From positions 1,798,001 through 1,862,000 of the forward strand of contig NZ_LR134363.1 of the NCBI RefSeq assembly GCF_900637295.1: a stretch of 64,000 nt of DNA, written 5' to 3'. Source of the DNA: Actinomyces slackii. Its GTDB lineage: Bacteria > Actinomycetota > Actinomycetes > Actinomycetales > Actinomycetaceae. The stretch's first letter is position 1; the number at the start of each line of letters is the position of its first letter. Position numbers and translations under genes: made by a program. The notes below the pieces were generated by a model that was given only the letters and a program-made list of their open reading frames with translations, was not told where the DNA came from and made no database searches. This document shows, in pieces, positions 1-7,774 of this stretch.

Positions 1-297
1 ACGGCCGCCTCCACCGGCCTGAAGCTGGAGGCCCCGGACAGCCAGGCCACGTGCACCGGATTCGGCCGGCCCTGGACCTCCGACCTGCCGAGCAACGCGA
101 CCAGCAACTGCACCCTGGTCTTCACCCGCTCCAGCGCCCACCTGGGCGGGACCACGCCCCTGACCGTCTCGGTGAACTACCACACCACCTTCACCGCCTC
201 GGACGGCACCAGCGGCGGACTGGGAGTAGTCTCCACCCGCACCGAGACCTCCATCCCCGTCGCCGAGGTCCAAACCCTCAACACCACCGACGACTGA
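1..297 (+). CDS. Conserved hypothetical secreted protein, C-terminal fragment
   Basis: Frame 1 is open from the window edge to a TGA at 295-297 and gives 98 residues, so the start lies outside. The fragment is rich in Thr, Ser and Gly, has two Cys (in TCTGF and NCTLVF) that could form a disulfide, and alternates polar and hydrophobic residues as in an extracytoplasmic beta-sandwich. It has no membrane segment. It resembles the C-termini of secreted proteins of unknown role in other actinobacteria, but I recognise no named family. A strong hairpin downstream separates it from the convergent sugar-transport operon. Confidence 0.6.
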   Translation, partial: TAASTGLKLEAPDSQATCTGFGRPWTSDLPSNATSNCTLVFTRSSAHLGGTTPLTVSVNYHTTFTASDGTSGGLGVVSTRTETSIPVAEVQTLNTTDD

Positions 298-501
298 ACC
301 ACCCGGCCTCCAAGTCGGCCTGCAGCAGCGGGGGCTGGTTCGCCCCGGCGATCACCACCCCAGGGGGATGCCGTGGCCTGAGAATGGAGCAGCGGGCGTG
401 AGGACTCTCCTGGACCATGAAGCGAGATTCGACACCTCAACTTCTGCAGGCCCTCATGCCCGCCACCGTGCAGCACCACATCCCACCTATCTGTGCACAC
501 T

Positions 502-549
502 CTGATCGTGGGGCTGGGTGCGGAATGCCGCACCCAGCCCCACGATCAG
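502..549. terminator. Bidirectional terminator hairpin, 22-bp perfect stem
   Basis: Positions 502-523 are the exact reverse complement of 528-549, with a 4-nt loop (aatg). It lies between two convergent genes (stops at 297 and 580), so it can end transcription from both sides. There is no long T run, as is usual in GC-rich actinobacteria. The rest of the gap 298-579 shows nothing else I can support. Confidence 0.8.
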
Positions 550-579
550 TCCCGTTGCGACGGCGGCTCCCGCCGGCCG

Positions 580-2001
580 CTACTCGGTGTGCGAGGAGGT
601 CTCGAACAGGAGATTGACCTGCTCGTTGTACTCGGTGAGGGTTGAGGCCGGAACCCGGTCCGCCCAGACCGCATCGATGGCCGGGGTGACGATGGCCTTG
701 ACGTCGGCGCCGAAGTAGGTCAGCGGGAAGTAGAAGGTCGTCCCGTTCTCCACATGCTGGGTGAAGGGCTCGGTGGGCAGCCCGGTCTTCTGGAAGACCT
801 TGATCGCCTTGTCCGAGGAGGAGGAGATCGCCGGGAAGACCACCCCGGCCTCCGCCACGATGTCCTGGGCCTCAGCGGTGCCCAGGAAGGCCACCCACTT
901 CGAGGCCGCCTCGATCTTCGTGGACTGCTTGGAGATGGAGTCCCCCAGCCCGTTGAACAGGGAGGCGGAGGAGCCGCTGGGGCCCACCGGGTTGGCGGCC
1001 ACACCCACATTGAGGTCCAACTGGGCGAAGGTGTTGAACATCCACGAGCCGTGGATGGACATGGCCACCTTGCCGGACCCGAGCTGGACGTCGGTGCTCG
1101 TGGCGTCGGAGAAGGCGCCGTTGGGATTCATGAAGCCCTTGTCGACCAGGCCGAAGTACCAGTCGAGGGTCTTGTGGAACTCCTTGTCGTCATACCGGTA
1201 GCGCGTCCCCCAGGTCTTCTTGTCCGTGTACAGCCAGTCATTGCCCATCGAGCCGGTGAAGGGGCTCCACTGGGTCTGGCCATCATTGGAGCCGGCATCC
1301 TGGATCCCGATGCCGTAGGTGGCGATGTGCTTGGGGTCGAAGCCCTTCTCATCCCCGCGCACGCCATTGCGGTCCACGGTCAGGCGGGCCAGGATCTTCT
1401 CGAAGGTGCCGCCGTCGTCGGGATTCCAGGACCAGGTGGCCAGGTCCTTCTCGGTCAGGCCCGCCTCGGCCACCATGTCCTTGTTGTAGAAGACAGCCTC
1501 GGTGTCCCAGTCCTTGGGGCAGCCGTACTGGTTGCCGTCCTCGCCCTTCCACAGGTCGATGAGGCCCTCCTGGAAGGCCTCCTCATCAACATCGGCCCAG
1601 GCGGCCTGCTTGTTGAGGGGCACCAGGACATCGAGGTCGACGAACTGGGCGAACTTGGCGATGTGGTCGGTGAAGACATCCGGGCCGGTGCCGGCGATGA
1701 AGCCGGCCGTCAGCTTGGTCCAGTAGTCATCCCAGCCGATCTGCGTGATGCGCACCGTGATGCCGGTCTTGGCCTTGAAGACCTCCGCGCACTTCTCGTA
1801 GGCGGGCTGCTGCCCGGCATCCCACAGCCAGTAATCGATCGTGTTGGGGTCGCCGGCCGAGCGCTGAGGGGAGCAGGCGCCAAGGGTGGCCGCGCCGGCC
1901 GCGGCGGTCAGGGCGCCCAGCGCGCCCAGGGCCGTGCGGCGGGTCAGTAGGGGGGCGGCCGTGTCGCGGCCGCGCGAGCGAGATGAAGGCAGGGGAGTCA
2001 T
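580..2001 (-). CDS. Carbohydrate ABC transporter substrate-binding lipoprotein (family 1)
   Basis: This 473-residue protein is the extracellular sugar-binding component of an ABC importer. The N-terminus has twin arginines at 21-22 (TRRTALG), a hydrophobic stretch and a lipobox ending at Cys43 (TLGAC), so it is probably a Tat- or Sec-exported lipoprotein. The mature part has the family 1 layout, with an early YWLWDAG strand and a GKVAMSIHGSWM segment typical of MalE/UgpB-like proteins. It is the last gene of a three-gene operon and lies 7 nt after the MalG-type permease. The sugar cannot be read from sequence. No ATPase is adjacent, so a shared MsiK/UgpC-type ATPase elsewhere is likely. Confidence 0.9.
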   Translation of the reverse strand: MTPLPSSRSRGRDTAAPLLTRRTALGALGALTAAAGAATLGACSPQRSAGDPNTIDYWLWDAGQQPAYEKCAEVFKAKTGITVRITQIGWDDYWTKLTAGFIAGTGPDVFTDHIAKFAQFVDLDVLVPLNKQAAWADVDEEAFQEGLIDLWKGEDGNQYGCPKDWDTEAVFYNKDMVAEAGLTEKDLATWSWNPDDGGTFEKILARLTVDRNGVRGDEKGFDPKHIATYGIGIQDAGSNDGQTQWSPFTGSMGNDWLYTDKKTWGTRYRYDDKEFHKTLDWYFGLVDKGFMNPNGAFSDATSTDVQLGSGKVAMSIHGSWMFNTFAQLDLNVGVAANPVGPSGSSASLFNGLGDSISKQSTKIEAASKWVAFLGTAEAQDIVAEAGVVFPAISSSSDKAIKVFQKTGLPTEPFTQHVENGTTFYFPLTYFGADVKAIVTPAIDAVWADRVPASTLTEYNEQVNLLFETSSHTE

Positions 2002-2008
2002 GGGTACC

Positions 2009-2938
2009 TCACTTGATTCCGGTGAAGCCGATGGAGTTGACGATGCGCTTGGCCGCGGCCATGAACAGCAGCATGATCGGCAGGGCGGCCACGAGCGTGG
2101 CGGCCATGAGGCCGGACCAGTCGGGCCCGGTCTGGGGGGCCTGGGACTTGAAGACGGCCACGGCCACGGTCAGGACCCGCGAGGAGTCCGTGTAGGAGAC
2201 CAGCAGGGGCCAGAAGTAGTCGTTCCAGGCGGTGATGTAGGTCAGGATCGCCAGCGTGGTGATCGGGGCCTTGGCCATGGGGAGGATGAGCTGGAAGAAG
2301 ACGCGGATCTTCGAGGCGCCGTCCAGCAGGGCGGCCTCCTCCAGCTCCCGGGGGATGTTCATGAAGAACTGCTTGAGGAAGAACACCGCGAAGGGCGTCA
2401 TGAACATGGTCGGCAGGGCCACCCCCAGCAGGGAGTCGATGAGCCCGAGCTGCTTGACCAGGACGAAGTTGGGCAGCAGGGTGAAGATCGAGGGCACCAT
2501 GAGGGCGGCCAGGAAGATCGTGAAGACGGTGTCGCGCCCCTTCCAGCGCAGGCGGGCGAAGGAGTAGGCGGCCATGGCCGAGAAGAAGACCTGACCCACC
2601 GTGACCAGGGTGGCCACGATCACGGAGTTGCCTAGGTAGACCCAGAAGTTGAGCTGGGCGCCCGAGCCGCCGTCGGCCTGGGCCTCCTCGATGGTCTGCA
2701 GCCCGAAGACGCGCGCGAATCCACGCAGGTTGGCGTCCACGGGAAGGAGCGAGGTGGGGTCGGAGGCCAGGCCCGCATTGGCGGACAGGGCCGTGCGCAG
2801 CACCCAGTAGAAGGGAAGCAGCGTGATGATCATGAACAGGATCATGGCCGCCCAGGCCAGGATGCGGCCGAGGTTCAGGCCGGGCTTGTCCGCCTGGGCG
2901 CTCGAGGCCGGTGAGGCAGTGGTCGTCGCGTTGCTCAT
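2009..2938 (-). CDS. Carbohydrate ABC transporter permease, MalG/UgpE type
   Basis: This 309-residue inner-membrane permease has about six hydrophobic segments. The first (ILAWAAMILFMIITLLPFYWVL) begins near residue 30. The cytoplasmic EAA loop that contacts the ATPase is visible as EEAALLDGASKIRVFFQLILP. The C-terminus ends in GIK after a final membrane helix, as in MalG-like proteins. The start is an ATG with a GAGAGGA-type ribosome site just upstream. It sits 13 nt after the partner permease and 7 nt before the binding protein gene, so the three are one transcription unit. The substrate is unknown. Confidence 0.9.
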   Translation of the reverse strand: MSNATTTASPASSAQADKPGLNLGRILAWAAMILFMIITLLPFYWVLRTALSANAGLASDPTSLLPVDANLRGFARVFGLQTIEEAQADGGSGAQLNFWVYLGNSVIVATLVTVGQVFFSAMAAYSFARLRWKGRDTVFTIFLAALMVPSIFTLLPNFVLVKQLGLIDSLLGVALPTMFMTPFAVFFLKQFFMNIPRELEEAALLDGASKIRVFFQLILPMAKAPITTLAILTYITAWNDYFWPLLVSYTDSSRVLTVAVAVFKSQAPQTGPDWSGLMAATLVAALPIMLLFMAAAKRIVNSIGFTGIK

Positions 2939-2951
2939 TGTCTGTCCTCTC

Positions 2952-3860
2952 TCAGTCCAGGTCCGTCTGGCCAGCGCGCGTCATGCGGTACTGGGCGATG
3001 GTGATGACGGCCAGGACGATGAGCAGCCCCACGGCCATGGCCGAGGCGTAGCCGAACTGGAAGCGCCCGAAGGCCATGTCGTAGATGTAGAACTGCAGCA
3101 CCCGGGTGGCGTTGACCGGGCCTCCGGCGGTGGTCACCGAGACGGTGTCGAAGACCTGGAAGGAGCCGATCATCGTCATGATGAGCACCAGGGCCAGGAT
3201 GGGGCGCAGCAGCGGCACCGTGATGCGCCAGAACATCGTCCACTCCGAGGCGCCGTCGACCTTGCCGGCCTCGTAGACCGTTCCCGGGATGGCCTGCAGC
3301 CCGGCGAAGATGAGCAGGGCCGTGTAGCCCACGTGGCGCCACACGTTGATCAGGGCGATGGTGGGGATGGCCATGGTCGAGGAGAAGAAGTTGACGCTCT
3401 CCCCGGTCAGGGCGGTGATGAGCTCATTGGTGATGCCCAGGGTGTTGTCCAGGATCCACAGCCACAGCATCGCCACCACGACATTGGAGACCAGGTAGGG
3501 GGTCAGCACGATGGAGCGCACCAGGGTGGACTGGGTCAGTCGCTGCATGAGCACGGCAAGGGCCAGGGCCAGGATCGTCTGGACGCCGATGTTGATGATC
3601 ACGTACTGCAGGGTCACCCACACCGCGTTCCAGAAGATCGCGTCGAAGACCATGCGCTCGTAGTTGGCCAGGCCGTTGAACTGCTCGGGGGTCAGCAGGT
3701 TGTACTCGGTGAAGGACAGCCAGATCCCCCTGATCAGGGGCCACAGGAAGAAGGTGACCAGGCCGATTGTGGCTGGGATGATGAATGCGATGCCCAGGAC
3801 GCGATCGTCCTTGGCGCGCCGTCTGCCGACTGCGGGCGCAGTCGCGGTCGTTGTGCTCAC
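2952..3860 (-). CDS. Carbohydrate ABC transporter permease, MalF/UgpA type
   Basis: First gene of the sugar-import operon, 302 residues. I start it at the GTG at 3860 because GGAG sits 5 nt before it and the product then reads MSTTTATAPAVGRRRAKDD, a normal short cytoplasmic tail. A longer frame upstream has no ribosome site. Hydrophobic segments follow (IAFIIPATIGLVTFFLWPLI and others), and the EAA loop appears as YEAGKVDGASEWTMFWRITVP. It should pair with the next permease to form the channel. A promoter and repeat elements upstream suggest sugar-dependent repression. Confidence 0.88.
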   Translation of the reverse strand: MSTTTATAPAVGRRRAKDDRVLGIAFIIPATIGLVTFFLWPLIRGIWLSFTEYNLLTPEQFNGLANYERMVFDAIFWNAVWVTLQYVIINIGVQTILALALAVLMQRLTQSTLVRSIVLTPYLVSNVVVAMLWLWILDNTLGITNELITALTGESVNFFSSTMAIPTIALINVWRHVGYTALLIFAGLQAIPGTVYEAGKVDGASEWTMFWRITVPLLRPILALVLIMTMIGSFQVFDTVSVTTAGGPVNATRVLQFYIYDMAFGRFQFGYASAMAVGLLIVLAVITIAQYRMTRAGQTDLD

Positions 3861-3979
3861 AATGGCTCCATTCAGCGCGATGCGGGGATGATGGGGACTG
3901 CCGCACACCTGGCAGCAGAATCGTGTGGACAGTAGGGCCGCCCTCCGTCCTCTGTGACGCAGGTATCAGCCCCTGGCGT

Positions 3980-4007
3980 ACCTTAGCCGCTCGAAAGCCG
4001 CTCACAA
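3980..4007 (-). promoter_or_regulatory. Probable sugar-operon promoter with overlapping direct repeats
   Basis: On the minus strand TTGTGA (4007-4002) and TAAGGT (3985-3980) are 16 nt apart. Two copies of GAGCGGCT, 3 nt apart, fill the spacer (plus-strand positions 3985-3992 and 3996-4003). Repeats between the -35 and -10 are a common repressor target, possibly of a LacI-type protein. The repeats are seen; the repressor is a guess. Confidence 0.4.
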
Positions 4008-4030
4008 ACACGGCTCATCCGGGACTGCTC

Positions 4031-4044
4031 ATATGTGCACATAT
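4031..4044. promoter_or_regulatory. 14-bp perfect palindrome, candidate operator
   Basis: ATATGTGCACATAT is its own reverse complement and is AT-rich against a GC-rich background. It lies in the divergent gap 3861-4150, about 25 nt upstream of the sugar-operon -35 and 107 nt before the NADH dehydrogenase start. It could bind a dimeric regulator serving either side. No other supported element fills this gap apart from the two promoters. Confidence 0.4.
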
Positions 4045-4138
4045 TCGACCGACGGCGTGCACTGTGGTGCGACGTCATGTGATGGGAACCACGTCCTGGG
4101 ATCAAGGTCCTGGCTGTCATGGCTACTAAGGCTGCCCT

Positions 4139-4144
4139 TAAATT
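4139..4144 (+). promoter_or_regulatory. -10 box for leaderless NADH dehydrogenase gene
   Basis: TAAATT is followed by 6 nt and then the ATG at 4151. No Shine-Dalgarno sequence is present, so transcription probably starts at or next to the ATG. Confidence 0.5.
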
Positions 4145-4150
4145 GAGCGC

Positions 4151-5653
4151 ATGAGTCGTCGTACCGCCTTCGCGCTGTCAGCCGCCGGTCTCCTGGCCGC
4201 CGGCACCGCGCTTGCCCTGGCCGCCCGCCCGGCCCGCCCCGCCGTCGCTGAGCAGATCACCCGGGAGGGCGCCGGGCGCCCTCCGCGCATCGTCATCGCC
4301 GGCGGCGGCTACGTGGGCTTCTGCACCGCCCGCGCCCTGCGCGAGCGCCTGGGCACCGACCAGGTGGAGATCGCCGTGATCGACCCCAGGCCCTACATGA
4401 CCTACCAGCCCTTCCTGCCGGAGGTCGCCGCCGGATCCATCCAGCCCCGCCACGTCATCGCCTCCCACCGCCGCTCCCTGGCCGGGTGCACGATCCTGAC
4501 CGGCTCGGTCTCCGGCATCGACCACGCCTCGCGCACCATCACCATCACCCCTCCGGTGCCCGAGTCCACGCATGAGGCTCCCGAGCCCTACAGCATCGGC
4601 TACGACCACCTCGTCCTGGCCCTGGGCGCCGAGGCCCGCACCCTGCCCATCCCCGGCCTGGCCGAGCAGGCGCTGGGGTTCAAGCAGGTCGAGGAGGCCC
4701 TGGCCCTGCGCAACCGGGTCCTGTCGCGCATCGAGGACGCCGCCTCCACCTGGGACGCCCAGCGCCGGGCGCGCCTGCTGACCTTCGTGTTCGTCGGAGG
4801 CGGCTTCGCCGGGGTGGAGGCCATCGCCGAGCTGGAGGACATGGCCCGGGCCTTCGTGTCCACCATCGACTCGGTGGAGCAGGACGATGTGCGCTTCATC
4901 CTGGTGGAGGGCTCGCGCCGCATCCTGCCCGAGCTGACCGAGGAGCTCTCGGGTTACGGCCTGGAGCAGTTGCGCGAGCGCGACATCGACGTGCGGCTCA
5001 ACACCTTCCTGACCTCCTGCGTCGATGGCCACGTGGTCCTGTCCGATGGCAGCGAGTTCGACGCTGACACGATCGTGTGGACCGCGGGCGTCAAGGCGGC
5101 CCCGGTGCTGGCCGACTCGGACCTGCCCATCGAGTCCCGCGGGCGGGTCACCACCCTGCCCACCCTCCAGGTCGCCCGCGAGGGCGAGGTGATCGAGGGA
5201 GCCTGGGCGGCCGGCGACTGCGCGGCGGTCCCGGATGTCACCAGCGAGGAGGAGGGCGCCACCTGCGCCCCCACCGCCCAGCACGCCGTGCGACAGGCCA
5301 CGGTCCTGGCCAACAACCTCGTGTCCGTGCTGACGCGGAGCGATGAGCCCCTGGCGGCCTATGCCCACGAGAACATCGGAACGGTGGCGTCCCTGGGCAT
5401 CGGCAAGGGCGTGGCCCGCATCATGGGGCGCAACCTGCGCGGCTTCACCGCCTGGACGGCCCACCGCGGCTACCACGTCTACGCCATGCCCACCGTCAAC
5501 CGCAAGGTGCGCATCATGATGGACTGGTTCGCCGCCGTCGTCTTCCGCCGCGACCTGGCCTCCTTCGGCTCTGTGGCCAGGCCCGGCGCCGCCTTCGCCC
5601 AGGCGGCGCTCAACGATGCCGCCCTGGCCCAGCGGCGCAAGCAGCAGGGCTGA
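4151..5653 (+). CDS. Type II NADH dehydrogenase-like FAD oxidoreductase
   Basis: A 500-residue flavoprotein of the NDH-2 family, which passes electrons from NADH to quinone without pumping protons. The FAD-binding motif GGGYVG is at residues 51-56 and the NADH-binding motif GGGFAG is near 216. A late AAGDCAAV segment matches the second FAD-contact motif. An N-terminal extension of about 45 residues carries a hydrophobic stretch (FALSAAGLLAAGTALALAA) that could anchor it in the membrane, which is unusual because NDH-2 normally binds through its C-terminus. It stands alone, divergent from the sugar operon. Its ATG follows a -10 box directly. Confidence 0.85.
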   Translation: MSRRTAFALSAAGLLAAGTALALAARPARPAVAEQITREGAGRPPRIVIAGGGYVGFCTARALRERLGTDQVEIAVIDPRPYMTYQPFLPEVAAGSIQPRHVIASHRRSLAGCTILTGSVSGIDHASRTITITPPVPESTHEAPEPYSIGYDHLVLALGAEARTLPIPGLAEQALGFKQVEEALALRNRVLSRIEDAASTWDAQRRARLLTFVFVGGGFAGVEAIAELEDMARAFVSTIDSVEQDDVRFILVEGSRRILPELTEELSGYGLEQLRERDIDVRLNTFLTSCVDGHVVLSDGSEFDADTIVWTAGVKAAPVLADSDLPIESRGRVTTLPTLQVAREGEVIEGAWAAGDCAAVPDVTSEEEGATCAPTAQHAVRQATVLANNLVSVLTRSDEPLAAYAHENIGTVASLGIGKGVARIMGRNLRGFTAWTAHRGYHVYAMPTVNRKVRIMMDWFAAVVFRRDLASFGSVARPGAAFAQAALNDAALAQRRKQQG

Positions 5654-5729
5654 GCCACCCGGCCCGTCCAACCGTCGTCAATCCAGCTATCCTGGGCCGG
5701 ACCGGGGCAACGATGAACAGGAGCACCCC

Positions 5730-7268
5730 GTGAGGAGCAGCGATCTGAGCCGAGCCGTCCTGGAGCCGGGATCCGTCGCCCTGGTGGGCGGCGGCCCCGG
5801 GGCGGAGGACCTCATCACCGTGCGCGGCCTGGCGCTGCTGGAGCAGGCAGATGTCGTCGTGGTCGACCGCCTGGGGCCGGCCGGCCTGGTCCACCGGCTG
5901 GATGAGCGCGTCGAGATCATCGAGGTCGGCAAGATGCCGGGCCACCACAGCGTGCCCCAGGCGGAGATCGAGGCCCTCATGGTGGAGCGGGCGCTGGCCG
6001 GTCGGCGAGTCGTGCGCCTCAAGGGCGGCGACCCCTTCCTGCTGGGCCGGGGCGGCGAGGAGGTCCTGGCCTGCCGCGCGGCCGGCGTGCCCGTCCAGGT
6101 GGTGCCCGGCGTCACCAGCGCGATCGCCGGCCCCGCGGCAGGGGATGTTCCCGTGACCCAGCGCGGCACGGCCGTGGCCGTCCATATCGTCAACGCCCAC
6201 GGGGACCTGGGGCCCGCCGATCTGGCCGCTCTGGCCGATCCGGCCACCACCACCGTGCTCATGATGGGCGTGGACTGGCTGCCCCGCCTCCAGGCGCAGG
6301 CCCTCCTGGGGGGCATCAGCCCGGACCTGCCGGCCGCCGTCGTCCACAGCGCCACCATGCCCGAGCAGCGCACCATTCACGCCACCCTGGAGACCCTCGC
6401 CCAGCGCGTGATCGATGAGGGCATCACCTTCCCCGCCGTCATCGCGCTGGGCCGCACGGCCGCCGAGGGGTTCCTGACCCCGCCGGCACCGGCGCGCCCC
6501 CACGGGTCGGGGCGCGAGGCCCTGCCCATGCCCCGCCACGTTCCCCAGGCCCTCACCGGCGCCGGCGCCCCGGTGCTCATCGGCTGCGCCCACGGCACAC
6601 GGCGACGGGCAGGCCGGGACGTCATCCGTCGCATCCTCATGGACGTGCGCGAGCAGCTGGCCGGGGTCGAGGTGCGTGAGTCCTACGTCGATGTTCAGCA
6701 GCCCACCGTGGCGGCCGCGGTCGAGGCGGCCTGCGCCCCCAGCGCCGCGACCCGCGATGAGTCGATCGACGGGATCGTCGTGCCCCTGCTGCTGAGCACC
6801 GGCTACCACGTGCGCAAGGACATCGGCTCGGCGGTCCAGCGTCGACGCGCCCTGGCGGCCGACACCCTGGGGCCCGATCCGCGCCTGGCGCGCATCCTCG
6901 CCGAGCGCCTCGATGAGGCCGGCGCGAGCGCTCAGGATCCCGAGACCGGGATCGTCCTGGCCGTGGCCGGCACATCCGACCCGCAGGGCCAGGCGCAGGG
7001 GCTGGCCATGGGCGAGCTGCTGGCCGCCGAGCTGGGCCGGCCCGTCGAGGTGGGCTTCATCGCCGCCGCATCGCCCACGGTCGAGCAGGCCGTCGCCGCG
7101 GCGCGGGACCGCGCCCGGCACGTGGCCATCGCCCCCTACCTGCTGGCGCCGGGATACTTCTACTCCACGCTGCGCCAGGTCGCCGACGTGCTCGCCGAGC
7201 CGATCGGCGCCCACCGGCTGCTCACCGAGCTGATCGTGGAGCGATACCAGGCCGCTGCCGGCGCCTGA
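5730..7268 (+). CDS. Uroporphyrinogen-III C-methyltransferase fused to CbiX-type chelatase
   Basis: A 512-residue fusion. The N-terminal half (about 15-255) is a SUMT/CobA domain: VGGGPGAED near residue 20 and KGGDPFLLGRGGEE near 98 bind S-adenosylmethionine and uroporphyrinogen III, giving precorrin-2. The C-terminal half (about 275-505) is a CbiX/SirB-like chelatase with GCAHGTRRRAG near residue 285 and a second half repeat (VAGTSDPQGQ). The middle dehydrogenase step (precorrin-2 to sirohydrochlorin) has no domain here. I chose the GTG at 5730 because AGGAG lies 6 nt before it. The product is probably siroheme for sulfite or nitrite reductase; a cobalamin branch is possible. Confidence 0.88.
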   Translation: MRSSDLSRAVLEPGSVALVGGGPGAEDLITVRGLALLEQADVVVVDRLGPAGLVHRLDERVEIIEVGKMPGHHSVPQAEIEALMVERALAGRRVVRLKGGDPFLLGRGGEEVLACRAAGVPVQVVPGVTSAIAGPAAGDVPVTQRGTAVAVHIVNAHGDLGPADLAALADPATTTVLMMGVDWLPRLQAQALLGGISPDLPAAVVHSATMPEQRTIHATLETLAQRVIDEGITFPAVIALGRTAAEGFLTPPAPARPHGSGREALPMPRHVPQALTGAGAPVLIGCAHGTRRRAGRDVIRRILMDVREQLAGVEVRESYVDVQQPTVAAAVEAACAPSAATRDESIDGIVVPLLLSTGYHVRKDIGSAVQRRRALAADTLGPDPRLARILAERLDEAGASAQDPETGIVLAVAGTSDPQGQAQGLAMGELLAAELGRPVEVGFIAAASPTVEQAVAAARDRARHVAIAPYLLAPGYFYSTLRQVADVLAEPIGAHRLLTELIVERYQAAAGA

Positions 7269-7299
7269 GCGGAATCCGCGGAATCTATAGCCGCTGCCC

Positions 7300-7341
7300 G
7301 ATCCGGCGGGCTCCGGGGCACGACCCGCCGAGCGTCGGATC
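7300..7341. terminator. Convergent terminator hairpin between SUMT–CbiX and gcvH
   Basis: GATCCG (7300-7305) pairs with CGGATC (7336-7341), and GGCGGG (7305-7310) pairs with CCCGCC (7324-7329). Either stem can form between two convergent stops (7268 and 7348). It overlaps nothing coding. Confidence 0.45.
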
Positions 7342-7347
7342 AGGCCA

Positions 7348-7737
7348 TCAGCCCTCGACGACGGCGTCGAAGCGCTCGGCGTACTCCTCGGGGCTGAGAA
7401 GGTCCCCCTCGGAGCCGACCTCCACCGTGAAGAGCCACCCCTGGCCGTAGGGGTCGGCATTGATGAGGGCCGGGTCCTCCTCCAGGGCCTCGTTGACAGC
7501 CACCACGACCCCGGTCACCGGTGAGTAGAGGTCCGAGACCGCCTTGGTCGACTCCAGCTCGCCGCAGGTCTGACCGGCGCTCACCTCGGCCCCGGGTTGC
7601 GGCAGGTCCACGAAGACCACCTCGCCCAGGGCGTCGGCCGCCACCGCGGTGACGCCCACGCGTGCGGGGGAGGAGGAGTCGATCCACTCGTGCTCGGCGG
7701 AGTAGCGCAGGTTGGGGCGGATGGGCTGGCGTGCCAT
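7348..7737 (-). CDS. gcvH: Glycine cleavage system H protein
   Basis: A 129-residue carrier that shuttles the aminomethyl group on a lipoyl arm between the P, T and L proteins. The lipoylated lysine is Lys65 in ELESTKAVSDLYSP, which matches the family. The start ATG at 7737 is preceded by AAAGGA at good spacing; the longer frame upstream overlaps gcvT and is rejected. Last gene of gcvP-gcvT-gcvH on the minus strand. The L protein (dihydrolipoyl dehydrogenase) and lipoylation enzymes are not in the window. Length is normal. Confidence 0.95.
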   Translation of the reverse strand: MARQPIRPNLRYSAEHEWIDSSSPARVGVTAVAADALGEVVFVDLPQPGAEVSAGQTCGELESTKAVSDLYSPVTGVVVAVNEALEEDPALINADPYGQGWLFTVEVGSEGDLLSPEEYAERFDAVVEG

Positions 7738-7774
7738 GGAATCGTCCTTTCGATCAGCAGTGATGTGCTCCGGC

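Noticed and set aside
4178-5671. 497-codon minus-strand frame opposite the NADH dehydrogenase
   Set aside because: Shadow of the plus-strand gene; composition is Gly/Ala/His-biased and the plus strand has clear FAD and NAD motifs.
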